Source: DATLYF01 sp035575095 | GTDB lineage: Bacteria; Pseudomonadota; Gammaproteobacteria; Competibacterales; Competibacteraceae | DNA length: 9,810 nt | Direction of reading: 5' to 3' | NCBI GenBank assembly: GCA_035575095.1 | Contig: DATLYF010000020.1 | Coordinates: forward strand, 1 to 9,810 | Part shown: positions 1-6,134 of the stretch, piece by piece | Position numbering within the stretch: position 1 is the stretch's first letter | Layout: the number at the start of each line of letters is the position of its first letter | The notes under the pieces: model-generated | What the model saw: only the letters and a program-made list of their open reading frames with translations | Told to the model about the DNA's origin: nothing | Database searches by the model: none | Program-made: the position numbers and the translations under genes

Positions 1-1
1 G

Positions 2-3000
2 CTGGCCGAGGTGGAGGCCACCCCGGAACTGTGCGAGCACTGGTACGAGCGCTTCCTCTATGCCCTGCGCCGCGGTGCCATCCCCGCCGGCCGCATCATC
101 TCCAACGCCGGCGCCTGGGAGCACAAGCCGGCGACCAGCACCATCAACTGCACGGTGTCGGGGACCATCGAGGACTCGATGGACGACATCCTGCAGAAGG
201 TGCACGAGGCGGGGCTGACGCTGAAGGCCGGTTGCGTCGCACCTGGGACCTGGGTATACACCGAGCACGGACTGGTCACCGCCGACCAGGCAGTAGCGGA
301 GAAGCACGCGCAGATCCTATGCTACGACCGCGAAGCGCGCCGCTTCGAGATGCGCGCCATCGAGCGCCATCTCACTACCCGCGTGGCACGCACGGACAAC
401 ATCGAGATCCAGGCCAACGGGGTGTCGCTGAAGACCTCCATCCGCCATCCGGTGCTGGTCTACCGCGACGGCAAGTTGTGCTACGTGCGCGCCGATGAGG
501 TGGGCACCAATGATGCCCTGGTGCAATACCGTTTCCCCTGGGCGGCCGATGCCGCGAGCGCCCTGTCTGCCTGGTTCGCCGGCGCCCATCTGGGCGATGG
601 CGGCGCCTATGAGAAGCGCTACGACTACGCCCCATCGCGTCAGTCCTGGGCGGCCCGCGCCCAGACCCTGGGCCGGCGTCTGGTGTTCAAGATCCGCGCC
701 GCCGAGCGCGAGGTGGTAGAGCGTTACGCCGAGTTCTTCCAGCGCTTCAGCGGTTCCCGCGCCCGGGTGGTGAGTGGTGCTACTGTCAACGGCAGCTTGG
801 TGTGGGATTACACCGTATCCAGCTTCGCCGCCAGCCGCGCCGCCGAGCTGATCGACCAGCAGATCGGTGCCAAGACCGCCCATCTGCGCGTGCCGCTCTG
901 GATCGTCCGCCATCCCGAGCGTCATTTCCTGCCGTTCCTGGCCGGCCTGATCGATACCGACGGCACCGTTTGCCGCGAACGCGGTAGCGTCACCATCACC
1001 ACCCAGAACGTCGGTTTCGCCGCTGAACTGCAGGCCCTGCTCGGCCTGTTCGGGGTGCACGGCGCTATTACCCTGCGCAAACCGCGTAACCCTGAGTACC
1101 GCGGTCGCGAGGAGCGAGACAGCGGTGGCGCCATGCTGAAGCTCTCAGACTCTGCCTTTCTCGCCGCGGTGGCCCGCTACATGGCCGACAGCGGCAAGCG
1201 CGGCCGTATCCTGGAGCATGCCAGTCAGGCCGGCCAGTGCGATCGTTACCTGCTGCCCGCGGAGCTGCGCCAGGCGCTGCGCGAGCAGATCACCGACCTG
1301 GACCATCAGGAGCGCCAGCAACTGGGCTTTTACCACGGCTATCACGAGCAGCGCGTGGTCAGCCGCATCTGGCTGGAGCGCTGGGCCGAGCGCTTCCCAG
1401 CGCTCCAGCCGCTGATCGAGTTTGCCCGCACCCTGCGTCCGGTGCAGGCCATCCGCCGCAATCTGGAGCTGCCGGAGATCTTCTACGACTTCACCGTCGA
1501 GCAGCACAACAACTACCTGGCCGGCAACAACGGCCTGCTGGTCATTCACAACTGCGGTATTGGCTACGAGTTCTCCACGCTGCGCCCGCGTGGCGCCTAC
1601 GTCTCGGGGGCCGGCGCCTATACCTCCGGCCCGCTGTCCTTCATGGACATCTACGACAAGATGTGCTTCACCGTGTCCTCGGCCGGCGGGCGCCGGGGCG
1701 CGCAGATGGGCACCTTCGACGTCGGTCATCCCGACGTGCTCGACTTCATCAAGGCCAAGCGCGAGGCCGGCCGGCTGCGCCAGTTCAACCTCAGTCTGCT
1801 GATCACCAAAAACTTCATGGAGGCGGTCAAGGCCGATGCCGACTGGCCGTTGGCTTTCCCCATCCGCCAGAAAGAGGCCGAACTCGACGGCATCGACGTC
1901 TACAGCTCCCCCGAGATCCTGTGGCGCGATTGGCCGACCCACGAAGGTTTGATCGTCAACGAGCAGGGGCTGGTGGCCTGCAAGATCTATCGCCACATCA
2001 AGGCGCGGCGGCTTTGGGACGTGATCATGTCTTCGACCTACGACTACGCCGAGCCGGGGTTCATTCTCATCGATCAATACAACGAGATGAACAACAACTG
2101 GTGGTGCGAAAACATCCGCGCGACGAATCCGTGCGTGACGGCGGATACCTGGGTGCAGACCGCTGCCGGTCCGCGGCAGGTGTCAGAACTGCTTGGGCGG
2201 CCATTCCTGGCAGTAGTGGACGGCGAGCTGCACGCCACCGGTCCCGAGGGTTTCTTTTTCACCGCCACCAAACCGGTGGTTCGCGTGCAGACCCGCGAGG
2301 GTTACAGCCTCAGGCTCACCGCTGACCATCGCGTGCGCCGCGTCACCCGCTATACCTGCTACACCACCGAGACCGAATGGTGCGCTGCGGCCGAACTGCG
2401 CCCAGGCGATCGGGTGCTGCTCAACGATCATCGCGCTCTGGCCGGTTGGGCCGGGGCCTGTGGTGAGGCCGAGGGCTATCTGATCGGTCTGCTGATAGGA
2501 AATGGCACGCTCAAGGACGATGAAGCGGTTCTTTCCGCCTGGATGCCGGCGGCCTTGGTCAATGGTGACGTCGCGGCAAGTGGCGCGGGCGTGCAGGCGA
2601 TGATGGCTGCCGCGGAGCATGCTGCCCGGCAGTTGCCGCAGCGCACCGACTTCCAGGGCTGGCGCCCGGTTGCCGGCCGCAATGAATATCGGTTGTCCCT
2701 GGCTGCACTGCGCGACCTCGCTTCGAAGCTCGGGCTGCGGTGTGGTGCCAAGGCTGTCACGCCAGCCATGGAACGCGCTTCCAGCGAGTTTTATCGCGGC
2801 TTCCTGCGCGGTCTGTTCGATACCGACGGTTCGGTGCAGGGCAGCCAGAGCGAGGGCGTGAGCGTGCGCTTGACTCAGTCCGATGTGGTGGTCCTGGAGG
2901 CGGTGCAGCGCATGCTGCTGCGCCTTGGCATCGTCAGCCAGCTTTACCGCGAGCGCCGGCTGGCCGGGCACGGCGTGCTGCCTGATGGCCGCGGCGGCGG

Positions 3001-4444
3001 GTGGGTCTACGCGACGCGTGCCCAGCCTGAGCTGGTCATCAGCGGCGAGAATCTGCTGCGTTTTCGGGAGATCGTCGGCTTCGCTGACGGTGATAAACAA
3101 GCACGTCTAGACCAAGTGCTGGGCCGCTATCGGCGCAACCTGCACCGAGAGCGCTTCGTGGCCGTGGTGGAAATGATCGATGCAGCGGGAGTCGAAGATG
3201 TTTATGACGTCCGGGTTCCCGGAATAAATTCCTTCGACGCCAATGGGTTGCATGCTCATAACTGCGGCGAGCAGGGTCTGCCCCCCTATGGTGCTTGCCT
3301 GCTGGGCTCGGTCAACCTGACCAAATTCGTCCTCGACCCCTTCACCGACAATGCCCGCTTCGACTGGGACGGCTATCGCGAGGTAGTGGCCATCTTCACC
3401 CGCATGCTGGACAACGTGGTGGAAATCAGCGGCCTGCCGCTGGAGCGGCAGCGTCAGGAGATTCTCAGCAAGCGCCGTCACGGCATGGGCTATCTGGGGC
3501 TGGGTTCGACCCTGACGCTGCTGAAGATGAAATACGGCACGCCCGAATCGCTGGCGTTCACCGAGCAGGTCACTCGCGAGATGGCCGTCACCGGCTGGAA
3601 GGTGGCCCTGGAGCTGGCCCGGGAGAAGGGGCCGGCGCCGCTCCTGGAGCAGGAGTTCGCGGTCACCGCCGAGATGCTGCGCAAGCGCCCGGAGCTGGCG
3701 CGCGACGGCTACAAGGTGGGCGACAAGGTCCCCGGCAAGGTGCTGCACGCCAGGTACAGCCGCTACATGCAGCGCATCGCCGAGGTGGAGCCGGAGCTGG
3801 TGGAAGAGCTGGCCAAGGTGGGCGCGCGCTTCACCCATCACACGTCCATCGCCCCTACCGGCACCATCTCCCTGAGCCTGGCCAATAACGCCAGCAACGG
3901 CATCGAGCCGAGCTTCGCCCACCACTATTCGCGCAATATCATCCGCGAGGGCAAGAAGACCAAGGAGAAGGTGGACGTCTATTCCTACGAGCTGCTGGCC
4001 TACCGCTACCTGATCAACCCCCACGCCATGCCGTTCGCCGAGGATCCCGAGGCCAAGCTGCCCGAGTACTTCGTCGCCGCCGATGACATCACCCCCAAGG
4101 AGCACGTGGACGTGCAGGCCGCGGCGCAGAAGTGGATCGACTCGAGCATCTCCAAGACCATCAACGTGCCCACCGACTTCCCCTACGAGAAGTTCAAGGA
4201 CGTCTATCTCTACGCCTACGAGCAGGGACTGAAGGGCTGCACCACCTTCCGCTTCAACCCGGAGGCGTTCCAGGGCGTGCTGGTCAAGGAGCAGGATCTG
4301 GAGAACACCCTCTACACCTTCACCCTGGAGGACGGCAGTCAGGTGACGGTGAAGGGCAACGAGGAGATTGAATACGACGGCGAGGTGCACACCGCCGCCA
4401 ACCTGTTCGATGCCCTCAAGGAAGGGTATTACGGGAAGTTCTGA
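2..4444 (+). CDS. nrdJa: Adenosylcobalamin-dependent (class II) ribonucleotide reductase, catalytic subunit NrdJa, 5'-partial, with two inteins
   Basis: This subunit reduces ribonucleotides to deoxyribonucleotides using a B12-derived radical. The frame is open from the window edge, so the start is upstream; the GTG at 11 is internal. Removing two inteins leaves about 663 visible residues: N-extein 2-232, middle extein 1553-2131, C-extein 3263-4441, stop TGA 4442-4444. Visible hallmarks are the first redox cysteine in TINCTVSG (codon 149-151) and the active-site motif NPCGE, with Asn at 2126-2128, the thiyl-radical Cys at 3263-3265 and Glu at 3269-3271. The second redox Cys, in PPYGACLLGS (3296-3298), lies 11 residues after the radical Cys, the same spacing I recall for the Thermotoga class II enzyme. 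The phosphate-binding PTGTIS motif lies near 3856. Pseudomonas NrdJa is, from memory, about 730 aa, so roughly 70 residues are missing upstream. The C-terminal zinc/cysteine tail of one-chain class II enzymes is absent here and is supplied by nrdJb downstream. Family assignment is firm. Confidence 0.96.
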   Translation: MAEVEATPELCEHWYERFLYALRRGAIPAGRIISNAGAWEHKPATSTINCTVSGTIEDSMDDILQKVHEAGLTLKAGCVAPGTWVYTEHGLVTADQAVAEKHAQILCYDREARRFEMRAIERHLTTRVARTDNIEIQANGVSLKTSIRHPVLVYRDGKLCYVRADEVGTNDALVQYRFPWAADAASALSAWFAGAHLGDGGAYEKRYDYAPSRQSWAARAQTLGRRLVFKIRAAEREVVERYAEFFQRFSGSRARVVSGATVNGSLVWDYTVSSFAASRAAELIDQQIGAKTAHLRVPLWIVRHPERHFLPFLAGLIDTDGTVCRERGSVTITTQNVGFAAELQALLGLFGVHGAITLRKPRNPEYRGREERDSGGAMLKLSDSAFLAAVARYMADSGKRGRILEHASQAGQCDRYLLPAELRQALREQITDLDHQERQQLGFYHGYHEQRVVSRIWLERWAERFPALQPLIEFARTLRPVQAIRRNLELPEIFYDFTVEQHNNYLAGNNGLLVIHNCGIGYEFSTLRPRGAYVSGAGAYTSGPLSFMDIYDKMCFTVSSAGGRRGAQMGTFDVGHPDVLDFIKAKREAGRLRQFNLSLLITKNFMEAVKADADWPLAFPIRQKEAELDGIDVYSSPEILWRDWPTHEGLIVNEQGLVACKIYRHIKARRLWDVIMSSTYDYAEPGFILIDQYNEMNNNWWCENIRATNPCVTADTWVQTAAGPRQVSELLGRPFLAVVDGELHATGPEGFFFTATKPVVRVQTREGYSLRLTADHRVRRVTRYTCYTTETEWCAAAELRPGDRVLLNDHRALAGWAGACGEAEGYLIGLLIGNGTLKDDEAVLSAWMPAALVNGDVAASGAGVQAMMAAAEHAARQLPQRTDFQGWRPVAGRNEYRLSLAALRDLASKLGLRCGAKAVTPAMERASSEFYRGFLRGLFDTDGSVQGSQSEGVSVRLTQSDVVVLEAVQRMLLRLGIVSQLYRERRLAGHGVLPDGRGGGWVYATRAQPELVISGENLLRFREIVGFADGDKQARLDQVLGRYRRNLHRERFVAVVEMIDAAGVEDVYDVRVPGINSFDANGLHAHNCGEQGLPPYGACLLGSVNLTKFVLDPFTDNARFDWDGYREVVAIFTRMLDNVVEISGLPLERQRQEILSKRRHGMGYLGLGSTLTLLKMKYGTPESLAFTEQVTREMAVTGWKVALELAREKGPAPLLEQEFAVTAEMLRKRPELARDGYKVGDKVPGKVLHARYSRYMQRIAEVEPELVEELAKVGARFTHHTSIAPTGTISLSLANNASNGIEPSFAHHYSRNIIREGKKTKEKVDVYSYELLAYRYLINPHAMPFAEDPEAKLPEYFVAADDITPKEHVDVQAAAQKWIDSSISKTINVPTDFPYEKFKDVYLYAYEQGLKGCTTFRFNPEAFQGVLVKEQDLENTLYTFTLEDGSQVTVKGNEEIEYDGEVHTAANLFDALKEGYYGKF
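233..1552 (+). mobile_element. Intein 1 in NrdJa (440 aa, LAGLIDADG homing endonuclease)
   Basis: An in-frame self-splicing protein element inserted between KAG and CGIGYEFS of the reductase. Block A starts with Cys1 (CVAPGTW, codon 233-235). Block B is KTSIRHPVLV near intein residue 67, with the conserved His but Ser where Thr is common. Two endonuclease motifs follow: WFAGAHLGDGG (catalytic Asp at intein residue 122, codon 596-598) and FLAGLIDTDG (Asp at residue 243). Block F is FYDFTVEQHNNYLAGN, and block G is LLVIHN with penultimate His and terminal Asn, followed by the +1 Cys (1553-1555). All residues needed for class 1 splicing are present, so splicing is predicted. Both catalytic acids of the endonuclease are intact, so homing may still be possible. 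A roughly 95-residue, mostly helical stretch (intein residues about 315-410) separates the endonuclease core from block F; I do not recognise it and it may be a DNA-recognition part. Confidence 0.95.
2132..3262 (+). mobile_element. Intein 2 in NrdJa (377 aa), inserted in the active-site motif
   Basis: A second in-frame intein, inserted between NP and CGEQ of the catalytic NPCGE motif. Block A begins with Cys1 (CVTADTW, codon 2132-2134). Block B is SLRLTADHRV with the typical T-x-x-H. The endonuclease motifs are YLIGLLIGNGTL and FLRGLFDTDGSV. In the first, the expected catalytic Asp is replaced by Asn (intein residue 124, codon 2501-2503); in the second, Asp 232 is kept. Block F is VYDVRVPGINSFDANG and block G is LHAHN, so His-Asn are both present. 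The next residue, the +1 Cys (3263-3265), is also the thiyl-radical cysteine of the reductase. Splicing is predicted to work, while DNA cleavage is probably weakened or lost. The -1 residue is Pro, which slows the first splicing step in many inteins. Two in-frame ATA codons (2495-2497, 3224-3226) occur here and none were noticed in the exteins. Confidence 0.95.
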
Positions 4445-4470
4445 AGAACCTCATCAGTCACCCTCTGTTT

Positions 4471-4548
4471 GCTCTCCCGCATGTGGGAGCGGGGCAGGGC
4501 GAGGGCGATAGCCCTCGCGCAAGCCCTCCCCTAGCAGTGGGGGAGGGT
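4471..4548 (+). repeat. Cluster of three GC-rich hairpins in the nrdJa-nrdJb spacer
   Basis: The 129-base spacer (4445-4573) holds three successive inverted repeats. They are CTCCC/GGGAG (4474-4478 with 4485-4489, loop 6), GAGGGC/GCCCTC (4501-4506 with 4511-4516, loop GATA) and CCCTCCCC/GGGGAGGG (4524-4531 with 4540-4547, loop 8). None is followed by a T-run, so a classical intrinsic terminator is unlikely. The block resembles GC-rich intergenic repeat elements that are common in Pseudomonas genomes; this is from memory and unchecked. It could act in mRNA processing or stability between the two subunit genes. The third hairpin shares its CCCTCCCC/GGGGAGGG core with the hairpin at 7177-7202. 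Confidence 0.6.
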
Positions 4549-4573
4549 CTGAACAGACACCGAGCACGTCGCA

Positions 4574-5308
4574 ATGGCCATCAAGATCGAAAAGAAAATC
4601 GTCAAATACAGCGTCCAGAGCAAACAGGAGCTGGAGGCTCAGGAACAGGCGCGCAAAGCTACCGAGGCCGCCGCGACCCAGGCGGCGGCCACTCAGGCCA
4701 GCGTGGTGCAAATGCACGAGAAGGTCGAGCGCCCGGAGGTGCTGATGGGCTGCACCTACAAGGTGAAGACGCCGCTGTCCGAGCATGCCATGTACATCAC
4801 CATCAACGACATCGTGCTCAACCACGGCACCGAGCACGAGCAGCGCCGGCCGTTCGAGATCTTCATCAACTCCAAGAACATGGACCACTTCCAGTGGATC
4901 GTGGCGCTGACCCGCATCATCTCGGCGGTGTTCCGCAAGGGCGGCGACGTCACCTTCCTGGTGGAGGAACTGCGTTCGGTGTTCGATCCGCGCGGCGGCT
5001 ACTTCAAGAAGGGCGGTAAATACGTGCCCTCGCTGGTAGCCGAGATCGGCGACGTGATCGAGTCGCACCTGCGCATGATCGGCCTGTTGAAAGACGACGG
5101 TCTGGATGAACACCAGAAGAAGCTCATCGCCGAGAAGCGCGCCGAGTACGAGGCCACCCTCAAGAGCGGCAACGGCAACGGCAATGGCAACGGCAATGGC
5201 GATTTCCCCGAAGGGGCGCAGCTCTGTGGCAAGTGCCGGACCAAGGCGATGATCCTCATGGACGGCTGCCTGACCTGCCTCAATTGCGGGGAGTCGAAGT
5301 GCGGCTGA
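4574..5308 (+). CDS. nrdJb: Class II ribonucleotide reductase small C-terminal subunit NrdJb
   Basis: A 244-aa protein that completes the split class II reductase; in one-chain NrdJ enzymes the same region is the C-terminal domain. Residues 1-50 include an Ala/Gln-rich, probably helical stretch. Residues 55-175 are the conserved domain (LMGCTYKVKTPLSEHAMYIT, then FINSKNMDHFQWIVALTRII). A (Gly-Asn)5 linker (199-209) leads to a cysteine tail: C218-x2-C221, then C232, C235, C238 and C243. The CxxC pairs suggest a zinc ribbon. By analogy with RNR tails, one or more of the remaining cysteines may carry electrons to the NrdJa active site. The ATG at 4574 gives the family's MAIKIEKKI-type N-terminus. 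No good Shine-Dalgarno sequence precedes it; the only GGAGGG (4542-4547) lies 26 bases upstream within a hairpin. The gene lies 129 bases after nrdJa and is probably in the same transcript. Confidence 0.93.
   Translation: MAIKIEKKIVKYSVQSKQELEAQEQARKATEAAATQAAATQASVVQMHEKVERPEVLMGCTYKVKTPLSEHAMYITINDIVLNHGTEHEQRRPFEIFINSKNMDHFQWIVALTRIISAVFRKGGDVTFLVEELRSVFDPRGGYFKKGGKYVPSLVAEIGDVIESHLRMIGLLKDDGLDEHQKKLIAEKRAEYEATLKSGNGNGNGNGNGDFPEGAQLCGKCRTKAMILMDGCLTCLNCGESKCG
5168..5200 (+). repeat. GGCAAY hexanucleotide tandem repeat encoding a Gly-Asn linker
   Basis: Five copies of GGCAAC or GGCAAT plus a half copy, in frame within nrdJb, encode alternating Gly and Asn. The tract joins the folded domain to the cysteine tail. 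Copy-number change by slippage would alter linker length in two-residue steps without a frameshift. Confidence 0.9.
5288..5293 (+). promoter_or_regulatory. Possible ribosome binding site for a GTG start of elaA
   Basis: GGGGAG lies 5 bases before a GTG at 5299 that is in frame with elaA, but 20 bases before the ATG at 5314. The spacing favours the GTG, which would overlap the end of nrdJb by 10 bases and add five residues (V/M-R-L-S-A). Confidence 0.4.
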
Positions 5309-5313
5309 GCGCC

Positions 5314-5781
5314 ATGACCGCAGCCGAATCCACTGACCTCCGCTGGCAGTTCCTGCCCTTCGACGCCCTCGACATTCACACCCTCTACGAGCTGCTGGCC
5401 CTGCGCCAGGCGGTGTTCGTAGTGGAGCAGGAATGCCCCTACCTGGATGCCGACGGAGTGGACAAGCTCTGCCACCACCTGCTGGGCTGGCGCTGCGGGC
5501 GGCTGGTGGCCTGTCTGCGCGTAGTGCCGCCCGAGGTGAAATACGCCGAACCCTCCATCGGCCGGGTGCTGACCGCACCGGATGAGCGGCACAGCGGCCT
5601 GGGCCGGACGCTGCTGGCTGAGGGCCTGCGCCGTACCCGCGAGCTCTACCCGGGACAGCGTGTGCGCATTTCCGCCCAAGCGTATCTGCAGCGCTTCTAC
5701 AAGGAGTTCGGCTTCCGCGTGGTGTCCGAGCCCTACGACGAGGACGGCATCCCGCACATCGAGATGCTGAGCGGGGCATGA
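5314..5781 (+). CDS. elaA: GNAT-family N-acetyltransferase, ElaA type
   Basis: A 155-aa acetyl-CoA-dependent acyltransferase of the ElaA subfamily; the substrate is unknown. The match to E. coli ElaA as I remember it is strong and extends along the whole length. Landmarks are LYELLALRQAVFVVEQECPY (residues 24-43, with the DADG loop after it), the acetyl-CoA pyrophosphate-binding R-H-S-G-L-G at 92-97 (Q/R-x-x-G-x-G/A pattern), AQAYLQRFYKEFGF at 121-134 and YDEDGIPHIEM at 141-151. The ATG at 5314 follows the nrdJb stop by five bases. A GTG at 5299 has better Shine-Dalgarno spacing and would give 160 aa. The stop overlaps the next gene's start (ATGA), so translational coupling is likely. Its place behind nrdJb suggests co-transcription; a functional tie to nucleotide reduction is not shown. 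Confidence 0.9.
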   Translation: MTAAESTDLRWQFLPFDALDIHTLYELLALRQAVFVVEQECPYLDADGVDKLCHHLLGWRCGRLVACLRVVPPEVKYAEPSIGRVLTAPDERHSGLGRTLLAEGLRRTRELYPGQRVRISAQAYLQRFYKEFGFRVVSEPYDEDGIPHIEMLSGA

Positions 5782-6032
5782 ACTGCCGCCCCGGCTGCGG
5801 TGCCTGCTGCATCGCGCCGTCCATCTCCTCGCCCCTCCCTGGCCTGCCCGACGGCAAGCCGGCCGGGATGCGCTGCCCGCATCTGGACGAACACAACCGC
5901 TGCCGGTTGTTCGGCCGCCCGGAGCGCCCGGCGGTGTGCGGCAGCCTGCGGGCCGAACCGCTCATGTGCGGCGGCAGCTGCCGCCAGGCTTTTCATATGC
6001 TGCGCCGCTGGGAGCGCCAGACCCGATCCTGA
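5778..6032 (+). CDS. ykgJ: YkgJ family cysteine-cluster protein
   Basis: A small 84-aa protein with nine cysteines (residues 3, 7, 10, 11, 33, 42, 54, 64, 68). It matches the YkgJ/UPF0153 family closely: CRPGCGACCIAPSISSPLPG at the N-terminus, GKPAGMRCPHL, NRCRLFG, RPAVCGSL and MCGGSCRQAF. This pattern is typical of a metal or iron-sulfur binding cluster, but the metal and function are not established. The start ATG (5778) overlaps the elaA stop TGA by four bases, with a G-rich stretch (GCGGGG) just before it. It is the last gene of the nrdJa-nrdJb-elaA-ykgJ run, and a gap of about 100 bases follows. The assignment to the family is firm, while the role is unknown. Confidence 0.9.
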   Translation: MNCRPGCGACCIAPSISSPLPGLPDGKPAGMRCPHLDEHNRCRLFGRPERPAVCGSLRAEPLMCGGSCRQAFHMLRRWERQTRS

Positions 6033-6076
6033 CGCCTGTGCGCATGGGGAAGACGCGTGGGACAAAAAGCGCACGG

Positions 6077-6104
6077 TTGACTCAAAGTTAAATAGCTGGA
6101 AAAT
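6077..6104 (+). promoter_or_regulatory. Candidate sigma70-type promoter for the oxidoreductase gene
   Basis: TTGACT (6077-6082) and GAAAAT (6099-6104) are separated by 16 bases, 30 bases before the ATG at 6135. The 102-base gap is clearly richer in A/T than its surroundings. The -10 element is poor (4 of 6), so this is a candidate only. A short direct repeat TCGCGCA-TT-TCGCGCA follows at 6104-6119. Confidence 0.35.
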
Positions 6105-6121
6105 CGCGCATTTCGCGCAGC

Positions 6122-6127
6122 AGGTGG
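6122..6127 (+). promoter_or_regulatory. Ribosome binding site of the oxidoreductase gene
   Basis: AGGTGG lies 7 bases before the ATG at 6135 and supports that start codon, which also gives the expected ferredoxin-domain N-terminus MSYTITLKPSG. Confidence 0.6.
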
Positions 6128-6134
6128 ATGCTTC

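Noticed and set aside
11..13. GTG as the start of nrdJa
   Set aside because: The frame is open upstream and the reductase is missing about 70 N-terminal residues, so this is an internal Val codon.
317..2077. Long minus-strand frames at 317-1060 and 1145-2077
   Set aside because: They are antisense to intein 1 and the middle extein, with no motif and no start context. They are shadows.
3107..4390. 427-aa open frame on the minus strand
   Set aside because: It mirrors the C-terminal NrdJa extein, which has clear conserved motifs. The antisense protein is a Leu/Val/Gly/His-rich shadow.
4445..4573. Cobalamin riboswitch in the nrdJa-nrdJb spacer
   Set aside because: The spacer is too short and I could not find a B12-box-like sequence. 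Such an element would be expected upstream of nrdJa, outside the window.
4454..5965. 503-aa open frame on the minus strand
   Set aside because: It lies antisense to nrdJb, elaA and ykgJ, has low-complexity Arg/Ala/Pro composition and no recognisable family. It is typical of GC-rich coding DNA.
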